This document shows positions 1-7,930 of a stretch of 64,000 nucleotides of DNA, in pieces. Positions within the stretch are counted from its first letter, which is position 1. Each line of letters begins with the position of its first letter. A model generated the notes under the pieces. It was given only the letters and a program-made list of their open reading frames with translations. It was not told the origin of the DNA and ran no database searches. Location: NCBI GenBank assembly GCA_017470935.1, contig JAFUXG010000014.1, positions 1 through 64,000 of the forward strand, in the 5' to 3' direction. The position numbers were made by a program, and so were the translations under genes. Source of the stretch: Lachnospiraceae bacterium. Lineage in GTDB: Bacteria > Bacillota > Clostridia > Lachnospirales > Lachnospiraceae.

Positions 1-113
1 CAGACGGCTGTTTGTTGGCAAAAGATACTTAATAAAATGTAAATATTAAACAATCATTTGTATAATTGGGACTTATAAAGTATATTGTGTTATAGTTTCG
101 GTATCCACGACCA

Positions 114-353
114 GCAGGTAAGCTGACAGTATGGTGCGTTTTGTATGACATCTGGGAGGTGATATAGAGTCTCTTAGTATCCCTAAAATCACCAGCGGAT
201 GCGAGGCATGGATGCCGAGCAGGTGCGCCGGAGCCATGGATGGCGACTAAGCACCTTGCCGCGTACGTCATCAAAGCTTTAACGGGATACTTAGAAACTC
301 TTATCGCCGTACAGAAAGTCATACAAAACGTACCATACTGTCAGTTTACCTGC
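114..353. repeat. Nested inverted-repeat element
   Basis: Two 36-nt arms at 114-149 and 318-353 are inverted copies with only two differences, and both differences would be G-U pairs in a plus-strand transcript. Inside lies a second pair at 167-183 and 284-300 with two mismatches, and short GC-rich hairpins at about 205-216 and 233-244. No open reading frame of substance lies within. It could be a miniature inverted-repeat element or a structured RNA; it ends 58 bp before the regulator gene at 411. Confidence 0.65.
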
Positions 354-410
354 GTACGTCATACAAAAACAAAAATTAACTAAACAGCAATTTAGTCGAG
401 GAGGAGAGAC

Positions 411-839
411 ATGTTCAAGGATAACCTTGTGGAGCTTAGAAAATTGAATCAGTTGACCCAGGAGGAGCTTGCGGAGAAGGTTGGAGTTACAAGGCAAGCT
501 GTGGCGAAATGGGAATCCGGCGATAGTGAGCCATCCCTTGATAAATGCAAGCTGTTAGCGGAAGCATTTAATGTGTCCATTGATGATCTTGCCAACTACG
601 AGCCGACGGATAATATGGGAATAGGTGTTCCTCCAAAGGGAAAGCATCTTTTCGGGATTGTGACAGTGGGCGATAAGGGACAGATTGTTATTCCTGCAAA
701 AGCCAGGAAGATATTTGATATTTCACCTGGAGATCAGCTAATTGTATTGGGAGATGAGTCTCAGGGAGTTGCCATTGTGAAGACCGACAGCTTTTTAAAG
801 ATTGCGGAGACTATAAGAAAGCAGGGGAAGAAGAAGTAA
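411..839 (+). CDS. XRE-family regulator fused to an AbrB/MazE-type domain
   Basis: This 142-aa protein is a predicted DNA-binding regulator. Residues 5-60 form an XRE helix-turn-helix, with the recognition stretch VTRQAVAKWESG followed by the usual PSLDKCKLLAEAFNVSIDDL. Residues 75-125 match a SpoVT/AbrB swapped-hairpin domain, seen in GDKGQIVIPAKARKIF and SPGDQLIVLGDE. The ATG is preceded by a strong GAGGAGGAGAG site. Fusions of this kind are common in Clostridia and usually act as transcription switches. The target is unknown. The gene is followed by a perfect palindrome at 868-906 and then the HicAB pair, but it has its own ribosome binding site and appears to be a separate unit. Confidence 0.85.
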   Translation: MFKDNLVELRKLNQLTQEELAEKVGVTRQAVAKWESGDSEPSLDKCKLLAEAFNVSIDDLANYEPTDNMGIGVPPKGKHLFGIVTVGDKGQIVIPAKARKIFDISPGDQLIVLGDESQGVAIVKTDSFLKIAETIRKQGKKK

Positions 840-867
840 AAATATTTTATTTGTAAATACGTTGTAT

Positions 868-906
868 AAAAATTGTGTATGTGTTCTTGACACATACACA
901 ATTTTT
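868..906 (+). promoter_or_regulatory. 17-bp perfect inverted repeat: terminator and probable HicB operator
   Basis: Arms at 868-884 and 890-906 are perfectly complementary with a 5-nt loop and the right arm ends in a T run, so in RNA it can terminate the regulator transcript. The same palindrome covers the -35 box of the hicAB promoter, where a ribbon-helix-helix antitoxin would be expected to bind. The two roles are inferred from position and symmetry. Confidence 0.7.
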
Positions 907-915
907 GTGTATAAT
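887..915 (+). promoter_or_regulatory. Sigma-A promoter of hicAB
   Basis: A consensus TTGACA at 887-892 is separated by exactly 17 bp from TATAAT at 910-915, 26 bp upstream of the hicA start. The -35 box lies inside the inverted repeat, which suggests autoregulation. Confidence 0.85.
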
Positions 916-941
916 ATAGTGTGGTTGGGATGGAGGTGCCA

Positions 942-1112
942 ATGAAAAGAAGGGATTTAGTTAAAAAGTTGGAAGCAGTGGGTTTTCAATTAGTTAGAAA
1001 CGGAAGCCGACATGATGTATACAAAAGAGGTAGTGATGAAGAGCAGATACCTAGGCACAAAGAAATAAACGAACAGTTGGCAAAAAGTATATTAAAAAAA
1101 TGGAATATATAG
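942..1112 (+). CDS. hicA: HicA family toxin (mRNA interferase)
   Basis: The 56-aa product matches HicA, a small double-stranded-RNA-binding-fold toxin that cleaves mRNA. MKRRDLVKKLEAVGF is the usual first helix, and the strand around GSRHDVYKRG carries the catalytic histidine typical of the family, followed by a proline-rich turn and a C-terminal helix. I start it at 942 because GGAGGTG at 932-938 is correctly spaced; an in-frame ATG at 921 has no ribosome binding site. The hicB gene follows after 21 bp with its own site, so the pair is one operon. Confidence 0.88.
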   Translation: MKRRDLVKKLEAVGFQLVRNGSRHDVYKRGSDEEQIPRHKEINEQLAKSILKKWNI

Positions 1113-1133
1113 AATTTAGAAGGAGATAATGAT

Positions 1134-1550
1134 ATGGTGCTTATATATCCGGTAGTTTTTACCCAAACTCATGATTCAAAAGATACCTATTTAATTAATA
1201 TTCCGGATTTAAAAGGATTCACAGAAGGCTTCGGAATAGAGGATGCCTATTCTATGGCAAGAGATTATATAGGATCAGCATGTTTTGACAAAGAAGATTC
1301 AATGCTTCCAAAACCAAGTAATATTTCAGAAATTGTAGTATCAGAGACAGAGTTTGCGGGAAATGGCGATTCATTTGTCTCTCTTGTGGATGTAGATCTG
1401 GATGCTTATAGGCAAAAAGTTAATAATAGAGCAGTTCGGAGAAATGTTAGCATTCCCGGATGGCTTAATCAGGCGGCAGATGAAGCTAATTTAAATGTTT
1501 CAAGAATATTGCAGGATGCATTAATGGAAACTTTGAAAATAGCAAAGTAA
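1134..1550 (+). CDS. hicB: HicB family antitoxin with C-terminal ribbon-helix-helix
   Basis: This 138-aa protein has the partly degraded RNase-H-like HicB fold at residues 3-70 (YPVVFTQTHDSKDTYLINIPDLKGF, with DLKGFTEG as the family turn) and a C-terminal ribbon-helix-helix from about residue 100 (RRNVSIPGWLNQAADEA). The first part neutralises HicA; the second binds DNA. GAAGGAGATAATGAT precedes the ATG. HicB normally represses its own operon, and the perfect palindrome over the -35 box at 868-906 is the obvious candidate site. Confidence 0.88.
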   Translation: MVLIYPVVFTQTHDSKDTYLINIPDLKGFTEGFGIEDAYSMARDYIGSACFDKEDSMLPKPSNISEIVVSETEFAGNGDSFVSLVDVDLDAYRQKVNNRAVRRNVSIPGWLNQAADEANLNVSRILQDALMETLKIAK

Positions 1551-1568
1551 GAGTATAGGAGGACGATT

Positions 1569-3311
1569 ATGTTAGCAGAGAATAGAATTTGGGTTGCCAA
1601 TAATGATAAGGGAGAGAGGGTGTATCTTACTCCGAAGCTTGCCAACCGTCATGGGCTGGTGGCAGGAGCTACGGGAACAGGCAAGACTGTGACCCTCAAG
1701 GTTATGGCAGAGAGCTTTTCAGATATGGGTGTACCGGTGTTTCTTGCAGATGTGAAGGGAGACCTTTCAGGAATTGCGGATGCAGGTGTAGACAGCCCTG
1801 ATATGCAGGCAAGGATTGAGAGATTCGGACTTGCCGGTGCAGGCTTTTCTTATAAAGGGTATCCGGTAACACTGTGGGATCTTTACGGACAGAAGGGGAT
1901 TCAGCTAAGAACAACCATTTCCGAGATGGGACCGCTTCTTCTTGCAAGGATCATGGAATTAAATGATCTTCAATCGGATATTCTATCCATAGTTTTTAAG
2001 ATTGCAGATGACAACAGCCTCCTGCTTATTGACACAAAGGATCTTAAGGCAATGCTCAATTATGTGTCGGAGAACAGCAAGGACTTAGAGGCAGAGTACG
2101 GTAAGATGAGTCCTCAGTCCATCGCAGCTATCATTCGTGCAGTGGTTGCCCTTGAGATTGCAGGCGGGGAGACATTTTTCGGAGAGACAGCTCTCAATGT
2201 TGCGGATCTGTTTGCCATAGGTGAGGGCGGCAGAGGAATGATCAATGTGTTAGATAGCAGCAGCCTTATTGGAAATGGCAAGCTGTATTCCACATTTTTG
2301 CTGTGGCTCTTGTCAGAGCTTTTTGAGTGCCTGCCTGAGGTGGGAGATCTGGATAAGCCAAAGATGGTGTTTTTCTTTGATGAAGCACATTTACTTTTCA
2401 AGGATGCACCCAAGGCATTAGTGGATAAGGTAGAGCAGGTTGTTAAGCTCATACGTTCAAAGGGCGTGGGAGTATACTTCTGCACACAGAATCCCAAGGA
2501 CATTCCTGACGGAGTGCTGGCGCAGCTAGGCAACAAGGTGCAGCACGCATTACATGCATATACGCCGGCGGACCAGAAGGCGGTTAAGGCGGCGGCAGAA
2601 TCCTATAGGGAAAACCCGGAGTTCAATACGTTCGAGACCATCATGGCATTGGGAACCGGTGAAGCGGTGGTATCCTTCCTGGAAGAGAGCGGCGTACCGG
2701 GAATAGTACAGAAGGTTTCCATCCTGCCGCCACAGTCAAGGATGGCTGCATTAGATGACAGTAAGAGAGATTCACTAATAAAGGGAAGCATGCTGTATAG
2801 CAAGTATGCCCAGACCATAGACCCTGATTCTGCTTATGAGTTCCTTATGAGAAAGGGCTTGGAGGATCAGGCAAGAGCCGAGGAAGCAGCGGCAGCGGTG
2901 GCCAAGGCAAAGGAAGAAGAGAAGGCGGCAGCAGCGGCTGCAAAGGAGGAGGCTAAGGCAGCGGAAGCACAGAAGAAGGCAGAGGAGAGAGCCCAAGCTC
3001 AGGCTGCCAAGGAGCAGGAAAGACTTGCAGCATCCCAGGCAAAAGCAGAGGCAAAGGCGGCTGAGATGCAGGCAAGGGCTGAGCAGAGAAAGGCTGAGGC
3101 GGAAGCCAAGGCAGCAGCAAAGCAGGCGGCAGCGGACGAGAGAAGAAAGAAGCAGGCGGTCAAGTCTGTGGGCAATTCTGTTGCAGGAACTGTGGGGCGT
3201 GAGGTTGGAAAGGAGCTTACCTCAGGAATGGGAAGCTTCGGAAAGAGACTTGGAGGCAACGTGGGAGCAAGTGTTGGAAGAGGGCTGTTCTCTACGCTTT
3301 TCAAGCTGTAA
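1569..3311 (+). CDS. HerA-like ATPase (DUF853/YjgR family)
   Basis: The 580-aa protein is a cytoplasmic FtsK/HerA-superfamily ATPase. A Walker A motif GATGTGKT lies at residues 33-40, Walker B is MVFFFDEAHLLF near residue 265, and a sensor stretch VYFCTQNPKDIPD follows. This arrangement defines the DUF853 group often annotated as helicase HerA-like. From about residue 430 to 520 it carries an Ala/Glu/Lys-rich coiled coil, and it ends in a glycine-rich tail. The ATG at 1569 follows a good AGGAGGA site. No NurA-like nuclease partner lies next to it. The biological role of this family is not established; DNA translocation is a family-level inference. Confidence 0.85.
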   Translation: MLAENRIWVANNDKGERVYLTPKLANRHGLVAGATGTGKTVTLKVMAESFSDMGVPVFLADVKGDLSGIADAGVDSPDMQARIERFGLAGAGFSYKGYPVTLWDLYGQKGIQLRTTISEMGPLLLARIMELNDLQSDILSIVFKIADDNSLLLIDTKDLKAMLNYVSENSKDLEAEYGKMSPQSIAAIIRAVVALEIAGGETFFGETALNVADLFAIGEGGRGMINVLDSSSLIGNGKLYSTFLLWLLSELFECLPEVGDLDKPKMVFFFDEAHLLFKDAPKALVDKVEQVVKLIRSKGVGVYFCTQNPKDIPDGVLAQLGNKVQHALHAYTPADQKAVKAAAESYRENPEFNTFETIMALGTGEAVVSFLEESGVPGIVQKVSILPPQSRMAALDDSKRDSLIKGSMLYSKYAQTIDPDSAYEFLMRKGLEDQARAEEAAAAVAKAKEEEKAAAAAAKEEAKAAEAQKKAEERAQAQAAKEQERLAASQAKAEAKAAEMQARAEQRKAEAEAKAAAKQAAADERRKKQAVKSVGNSVAGTVGREVGKELTSGMGSFGKRLGGNVGASVGRGLFSTLFKL

Positions 3312-3380
3312 TAATACCTGTTGTGACAGCATCGTCATTTAGCTGAGACAGATGTTTCTTTGATTTGGGGAGAACATATT

Positions 3381-4016
3381 ATGGATTACGAAATGTTATT
3401 AGATAGTATAAAAGAACGATTTGAGAAGGAACCGGAGCTTCTTACATTACCTTCAAGACCAAGATGGATGAAGGGAGACGATCCGCTTAATTGTATTTAT
3501 CAAAATTATCTTGATTTGAAAAAAAGAGGAAAAATTACATATGGATGTCTTGTACAGGCCAATTCAATGCTTTTTGAAGAGGGAGATATTGACTGTCCTG
3601 CGGATATCATTTTTACAGAGAGTCCTTTGGGGAACGTATATCCTGAGGAGCTGATCTTAATCGCAGAAGAATTATTTTCTTATAAGAGTAAGCCCCTTTT
3701 TAAGGCTCCGCGTAGCATGAGAAAGGTGGTCAAACAAATTAAGGATGAGATGGATAGGTCTGCCAGATATATTGATTTTACTAAGAAGGGTGAGCACAGT
3801 TTTAATGTATATAATGTGGCAATAATGGTATATCGTGAACATTTGTATGCCAGAAAGCTAGAGGGAAGGCTGTTTCCAATTATATACCTGCCGGATAATC
3901 CTGCCGTGGCAATGATAATTCCTGATGCGTTTTATAAGGATCCGCCTGAGGAACAAAATATTCCGCAGGACGATACCAATTCGCAGAATCAAAGCGGACT
4001 TAGACTGAAGATGTAA
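3381..4016 (+). CDS. Hypothetical protein, 211 aa
   Basis: I do not recognise this protein. It is soluble, with no signal peptide or membrane segment. It mixes helical stretches with a central basic part (APRSMRKVVKQIKDEMDR) and ends in a polar tail rich in Gln, Asn and Asp. I start it at 3381 because GGGGAGA at about 3366-3372 fits that ATG; a TTG at 3360 is in frame but has no site. It lies 69 bp behind the HerA-like gene, so co-transcription is possible. It ends 7 bp before the stop of the convergent EAL gene, with no obvious terminator between them. Confidence 0.6.
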   Translation: MDYEMLLDSIKERFEKEPELLTLPSRPRWMKGDDPLNCIYQNYLDLKKRGKITYGCLVQANSMLFEEGDIDCPADIIFTESPLGNVYPEELILIAEELFSYKSKPLFKAPRSMRKVVKQIKDEMDRSARYIDFTKKGEHSFNVYNVAIMVYREHLYARKLEGRLFPIIYLPDNPAVAMIIPDAFYKDPPEEQNIPQDDTNSQNQSGLRLKM

Positions 4017-4023
4017 TAATGTA

Positions 4024-5922
4024 TCATAATTGCTGCCCATACACCAGCTTAATGAACTCCTCTGCCGGTACCGGCTTTGAGAAGTAATAGCCCTGTATGA
4101 AATCAATGTCTATCTTAGAAAGCTCATCCAACTGGTACTTCTCCTCAACACCCTCGGCAACGATTTCCAGATCCACAGCCTTGATCATATTGATTACGCC
4201 GCCCATGACCGCGCGGCGTTTTTCATTTTCAAAATACGCCTGGGTCATTTTCCTATCGAACTTAACGATGTTGATAGGAAGCTCTAACAGGTAGTCCAGG
4301 TTGGAGAAGCCTGTCCCAAAGTCATCAAGAGAAAATGTTATGCCAATGCTCCTAAGCTTTTCCATGTTACTTATAAGAATATCTGCTGACTGAATTGCCT
4401 TGGATTCTGTAATCTCAAGATTAATTCTCCTAGGATCAAGACCTACATCCTTGATTACCTTAATGAATTCATCTGCCAGGTCAGTACGCATACACTGCAC
4501 TGCTGACAGGTTGATCTCAAAATATTCAATGCCCTTTTCATAGAGCCTGCTTTCCTTCATAAACCGGCATGCCTTTTCAAAAACTATACGTCCTATCTCC
4601 AATATTAGACCGGTATCCTCTGCCACAGGAATAAATGCTCCAGGCGGGATAAGCTCACCCTCTGCATTAACTATTCTCACAAGGGCTTCAGCAGACACAA
4701 AGCGTTTCTTTGCAGTGGAATATATAGGCTGGTAATATACCATAACCCTGTCGTCCTTGATGGCTGAGATTATCATATCCTCAACCTCCTGTTCCCTGCG
4801 GTAGCCATCTGCCCATTCCTCATCCATAACAAGCATGCTTTCTGAGCTGTTTCTGTAATCCCTTCTAAAGGCACGCATCATTTCAAGCATGGATTCTGCA
4901 TCTCTTGCAATAAATGTGCTTGGGATCTCCGTATATACAAGCTCTATCTCTGCCTCGTCCCCCTCAATGATCCAAGCCCTGTCAAGAGCACTCTGAATCT
5001 TTTCTGAGCCTACTTCAATAGGGGTCTTTCTGGAAAATGTCACAACGTATTCCCACTCTCTGTATTTAAACACCTGTCCGCCGGAGCTTTGATCAAGTAC
5101 CTTTGCAAAATCCTTCAGGAAGCTGGCAACATTTTCATTGTAATAACGCTCGTAGAGATAATGTGGATTGGTGAAACGGATGGTGAGCATGGATATGAGC
5201 TCACCCCTGTTGTAGCACTGCTCAAGAAAAGCACTGAAGGCCAGGTCGTTGAAGCAGCCGCTTTCCCTGTCGATAAAGCTTTCCGGATTCTCAAGACGAA
5301 TGAACACGATAAGAGTTCCTATAGCGCTGGCAAAGCCAATGATAAGCAGCGCATTGTTCATGAACTGAACTGCAGCGGATATTACGAGCATAAACATCCA
5401 GGTCATCTCTGCGCCCCATCTTCTGCGGTTCATACGCCGTCTAAAGATTATGAGAATGGCAACATTTATAACCGTGAAGATAAATGCTGAAAGATATGTC
5501 ATGATCACCGCCGGACCATATGTATATAGGTCGGTACGGCTTGTGTGGTGAATACTGACCGGAATAATGGGAATGATGATTGTTACAATACCTAAGAATA
5601 TCTGGGAAGCAATTCTGTGAATGCGGATCATTCTGTTCTTCGCCCCCACATCAACGCTTGTGTAGTAATTCATGGCAAAAGCCATCCAGACCAAAGACAC
5701 AAGATAGGTCTTGCACACTGCCCGTGTAAATGAAGTATAATTGCCTGCTGCAGTGACAATGGCAACAATTGAAAGGGTATCAAAAATAAGCGCAATCAAA
5801 GTAGTAAAAAGAGCAACAAGAAATGCCTTCTTTGAGCGCAGCCATATTGTTTTTCTATTAAGTGACATTATGATGAGCAGTGATACCACCACAATGCCGC
5901 ATATCTGTACCTGTATATTCAT
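4024..5922 (-). CDS. Membrane EAL-domain c-di-GMP phosphodiesterase
   Basis: The 632-aa protein has about seven N-terminal membrane helices (residues 3-210), a degenerate GGDEF-like region at about 215-370 that lacks the signature, and a complete EAL domain from about 390. Key EAL residues are present: EALVR at 412-416, NLSAVQC, E503 in EITES, DDFGTG at 533-538, the loop K in IVKFD and E590 in AEGVEE. It should therefore hydrolyse c-di-GMP to pGpG. The start follows AAGGAACATAATTC on the minus strand. The architecture matches the protein at 20380, so the two are paralogs. The upstream 290 bp, shared with the divergent sigma gene at 6215, is AT-rich and shows no clear element. Confidence 0.88.
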   Translation of the reverse strand: MNIQVQICGIVVVSLLIIMSLNRKTIWLRSKKAFLVALFTTLIALIFDTLSIVAIVTAAGNYTSFTRAVCKTYLVSLVWMAFAMNYYTSVDVGAKNRMIRIHRIASQIFLGIVTIIIPIIPVSIHHTSRTDLYTYGPAVIMTYLSAFIFTVINVAILIIFRRRMNRRRWGAEMTWMFMLVISAAVQFMNNALLIIGFASAIGTLIVFIRLENPESFIDRESGCFNDLAFSAFLEQCYNRGELISMLTIRFTNPHYLYERYYNENVASFLKDFAKVLDQSSGGQVFKYREWEYVVTFSRKTPIEVGSEKIQSALDRAWIIEGDEAEIELVYTEIPSTFIARDAESMLEMMRAFRRDYRNSSESMLVMDEEWADGYRREQEVEDMIISAIKDDRVMVYYQPIYSTAKKRFVSAEALVRIVNAEGELIPPGAFIPVAEDTGLILEIGRIVFEKACRFMKESRLYEKGIEYFEINLSAVQCMRTDLADEFIKVIKDVGLDPRRINLEITESKAIQSADILISNMEKLRSIGITFSLDDFGTGFSNLDYLLELPINIVKFDRKMTQAYFENEKRRAVMGGVINMIKAVDLEIVAEGVEEKYQLDELSKIDIDFIQGYYFSKPVPAEEFIKLVYGQQL

Positions 5923-6214
5923 GAATTATGTTCCTTATATGTAGCTGTTAAAAATAGTGCGAAGCTAATTTTATCACACTTTTCAATATTTGAAAACAGT
6001 AAATGGAAATAAAATAAATGTATATGTTGAAATAGATTTTCTTTACTGATAAAATTAAAAGAGCAAATATTTTGGAACCTTTTTGGCCGTGCGGCAATCG
6101 TAAATTATATGGGATATAATAATTATTTGTGAAATATTATATGATCAAGCCTTTATTTACTATTACATAATACGGCTTAAAGGGTATGTTTGTTTTATAG
6201 AAAGAGAAATACAA

Positions 6215-6703
6215 ATGAATCGAGCAGAATTTTCGGAAAAAACCAATGAATACAGAAATCAACTTTATATTGTAGCATTTACTGTATTAAGGAATGAAGC
6301 CGACGCGCAGGATGCCGTGTGCAGTGCCATATTGAAGGCCTATGAACATCTTGACCAGCTTAAGGATGTGAGGAAGTTCAAGGCATGGATCATTACTATT
6401 ACAAGAAATGAAGCGCTGCAGCTCAAACGAAAAAGGCTGGAGCTTCCAGGAGATAAGCAGGTTGAAGCTATGCTCCCTACCTTTTCGGACAGCTACAATG
6501 AATTGTGGGATGTTATACAGAGTCTGTCTGATGAATACAGAATGGTGATAGTGCTGTTCTATTACAATGATCTGTCTGTCAAGGACATATCTAAGATGCT
6601 GGAAATCCCCGTAGGTACAGTAAAGTCCAGGCTTAATCGCGGAAGGGAACAGATTAAGGCTGCCATCACTGAGCATACCGGCAGAGGGGAGGGAGGAGAA
6701 TGA
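6215..6703 (+). CDS. ECF-type RNA polymerase sigma factor
   Basis: The 162-aa protein has the two conserved ECF regions. Sigma region 2 lies at about residues 10-75 (AFTVLRNEADAQDAVCSAI and the FKAWIITITRN helix). Region 4, the -35-binding helix-turn-helix, lies at about 105-155 (LSVKDISKMLEIPVGTVKSR). It resembles the SigV/SigW-like group of Firmicutes. The stop overlaps the start of the next gene as ATGA, so sigma factor and anti-sigma factor are translationally coupled. The ribosome binding site is weak (AAAGAGAAATACAA). Confidence 0.9.
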   Translation: MNRAEFSEKTNEYRNQLYIVAFTVLRNEADAQDAVCSAILKAYEHLDQLKDVRKFKAWIITITRNEALQLKRKRLELPGDKQVEAMLPTFSDSYNELWDVIQSLSDEYRMVIVLFYYNDLSVKDISKMLEIPVGTVKSRLNRGREQIKAAITEHTGRGEGGE

Positions 6704-7800
6704 AGGAGTTTGATAAAATGATGAAGGATAATTCTGATAAGGTGCATATTCCTGATGGCTTTGACAGTAAGGTAAAGGATGTGCTGGATTCTCTCCCTGA
6801 GAGGGCTGATACAAAGAAAAGAAGCGGTTTCCGCTTAAGTGTGTTGATGGCTGCAGTTATCATTGTGGCAGCGGCCGTGCTGGGCATTACAGCAGGAAAG
6901 AGTGATGCAAATATTATTGATACATTTAAGATGACATTGAAGGATATATTCTATAGCGGCGAAGGAGAAGGGGCTGACGGAACAGATGACAATAAGGCTT
7001 TGAAGGATGATTCGGCTGGAATTGAAAGCAATACAGAAAGCATCAGGGCAAAGAGGGATTTGATGATCGAGCTTAACGAAACCATAATAGATTCGAATGG
7101 AATATATGCGCTAGTTCAGATTACCGCCCCCTCAGATGTTGAGCTGGATAACACCATAGGCTTCGATTACTGTGCTTTGTGCCAGGGTACTAATTACAGT
7201 GCAGACAACCTTATAGGTGGAGCGATATCCTGTGATTATTTTGAGGGAACAAGGACAAGACCCAATGTTGCCCTGTATGTAGTGAAATTTACAGGTGATA
7301 TTAGTGAATATGAGGGGAAGGATATCTCGGTGTGCCTGAAGGATTTAACAAGGGACCCCAACGGAGAAGAGAGAGAGGTACTAGTGGAGGGAATGTGGAG
7401 TGCATCCTTTGTGGCAGATAAGACAGTTAGAGACAGTGTAGCCTTTACAGGGGATGAAGAAATCGATATTCCATATATTAACTCCACGGCCACAATTGAA
7501 GAGCTGGAGTTAACTCATTTGGGAATTTCGCTCACAGCGAATGTTTCTGGCATACCCTTTGACCAGCTTGGAGTTTCTGATACCACCATTTCCTTAAAGC
7601 TGATAATGGCTGATGGAGAAGAGCTTATCATTTCGCCCTATGATGAAAAGGGAAGATATATCGTGGAAAGCGGAGAGTCTGAGTTTGACCAGGTGGATGG
7701 TATATCATATCAGAAGGACATCTATTCCTTTACGGAGGCTGTTGACATTAACAGTGTGGTGGGAGTATATGTTCAGGGAGTATTCGTTCCTGTCAACTGA
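6700..7800 (+). CDS. Membrane anti-sigma factor, DUF4179 type
   Basis: This 366-aa protein starts 4 bp inside the sigma gene after GGAGGGAGGAGA. It has a short cytosolic part (residues 1-45, expected to hold the sigma factor), one membrane helix at about 46-66, and an extracytoplasmic part of about 300 aa rich in beta structure, with an acidic linker just after the membrane. This is the layout of DUF4179 anti-sigma proteins that sense envelope conditions. The signal is unknown. A strong hairpin at 7827-7852 closes the operon. Confidence 0.85.
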   Translation: MKEFDKMMKDNSDKVHIPDGFDSKVKDVLDSLPERADTKKRSGFRLSVLMAAVIIVAAAVLGITAGKSDANIIDTFKMTLKDIFYSGEGEGADGTDDNKALKDDSAGIESNTESIRAKRDLMIELNETIIDSNGIYALVQITAPSDVELDNTIGFDYCALCQGTNYSADNLIGGAISCDYFEGTRTRPNVALYVVKFTGDISEYEGKDISVCLKDLTRDPNGEEREVLVEGMWSASFVADKTVRDSVAFTGDEEIDIPYINSTATIEELELTHLGISLTANVSGIPFDQLGVSDTTISLKLIMADGEELIISPYDEKGRYIVESGESEFDQVDGISYQKDIYSFTEAVDINSVVGVYVQGVFVPVN

Positions 7801-7826
7801 AAAAGGGATATAATTTTACAATTAGG

Positions 7827-7852
7827 CAAATGGCAGCTGCGGCTGCCATTTG
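7827..7852 (+). terminator. Terminator of the sigma/anti-sigma operon
   Basis: An 11-bp perfect stem (7827-7837 with 7842-7852) and 4-nt loop is followed by a T-rich stretch, 26 bp after the anti-sigma stop codon. Confidence 0.8.
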
Positions 7853-7864
7853 TTATTTATTCTG

Positions 7865-7893
7865 TTGAAAATCAACAAAGGGGGCTTTATAAT
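7865..7893 (+). promoter_or_regulatory. Sigma-A-like promoter of the sigma fusion gene
   Basis: TTGAAA at 7865-7870 and TATAAT at 7888-7893 are 17 bp apart, 37 bp ahead of the start codon at 7931. A housekeeping-type promoter implies that at least basal expression does not depend on the ECF factor itself. Confidence 0.75.
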
Positions 7894-7930
7894 ATACCAC
7901 AGAAAACATTAAAAAAACCGGGAGGAAGAT

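Noticed and set aside
29-322. 97-aa minus-strand frame at the window start
   Set aside because: Falls within the nested inverted repeat; composition and lack of a ribosome binding site argue against a gene.
1569-3311. DNA-end resection helicase HerA partnered with NurA
   Set aside because: The ATPase fold fits, but it is the DUF853 type and no NurA nuclease is adjacent, so a repair role is not claimed.
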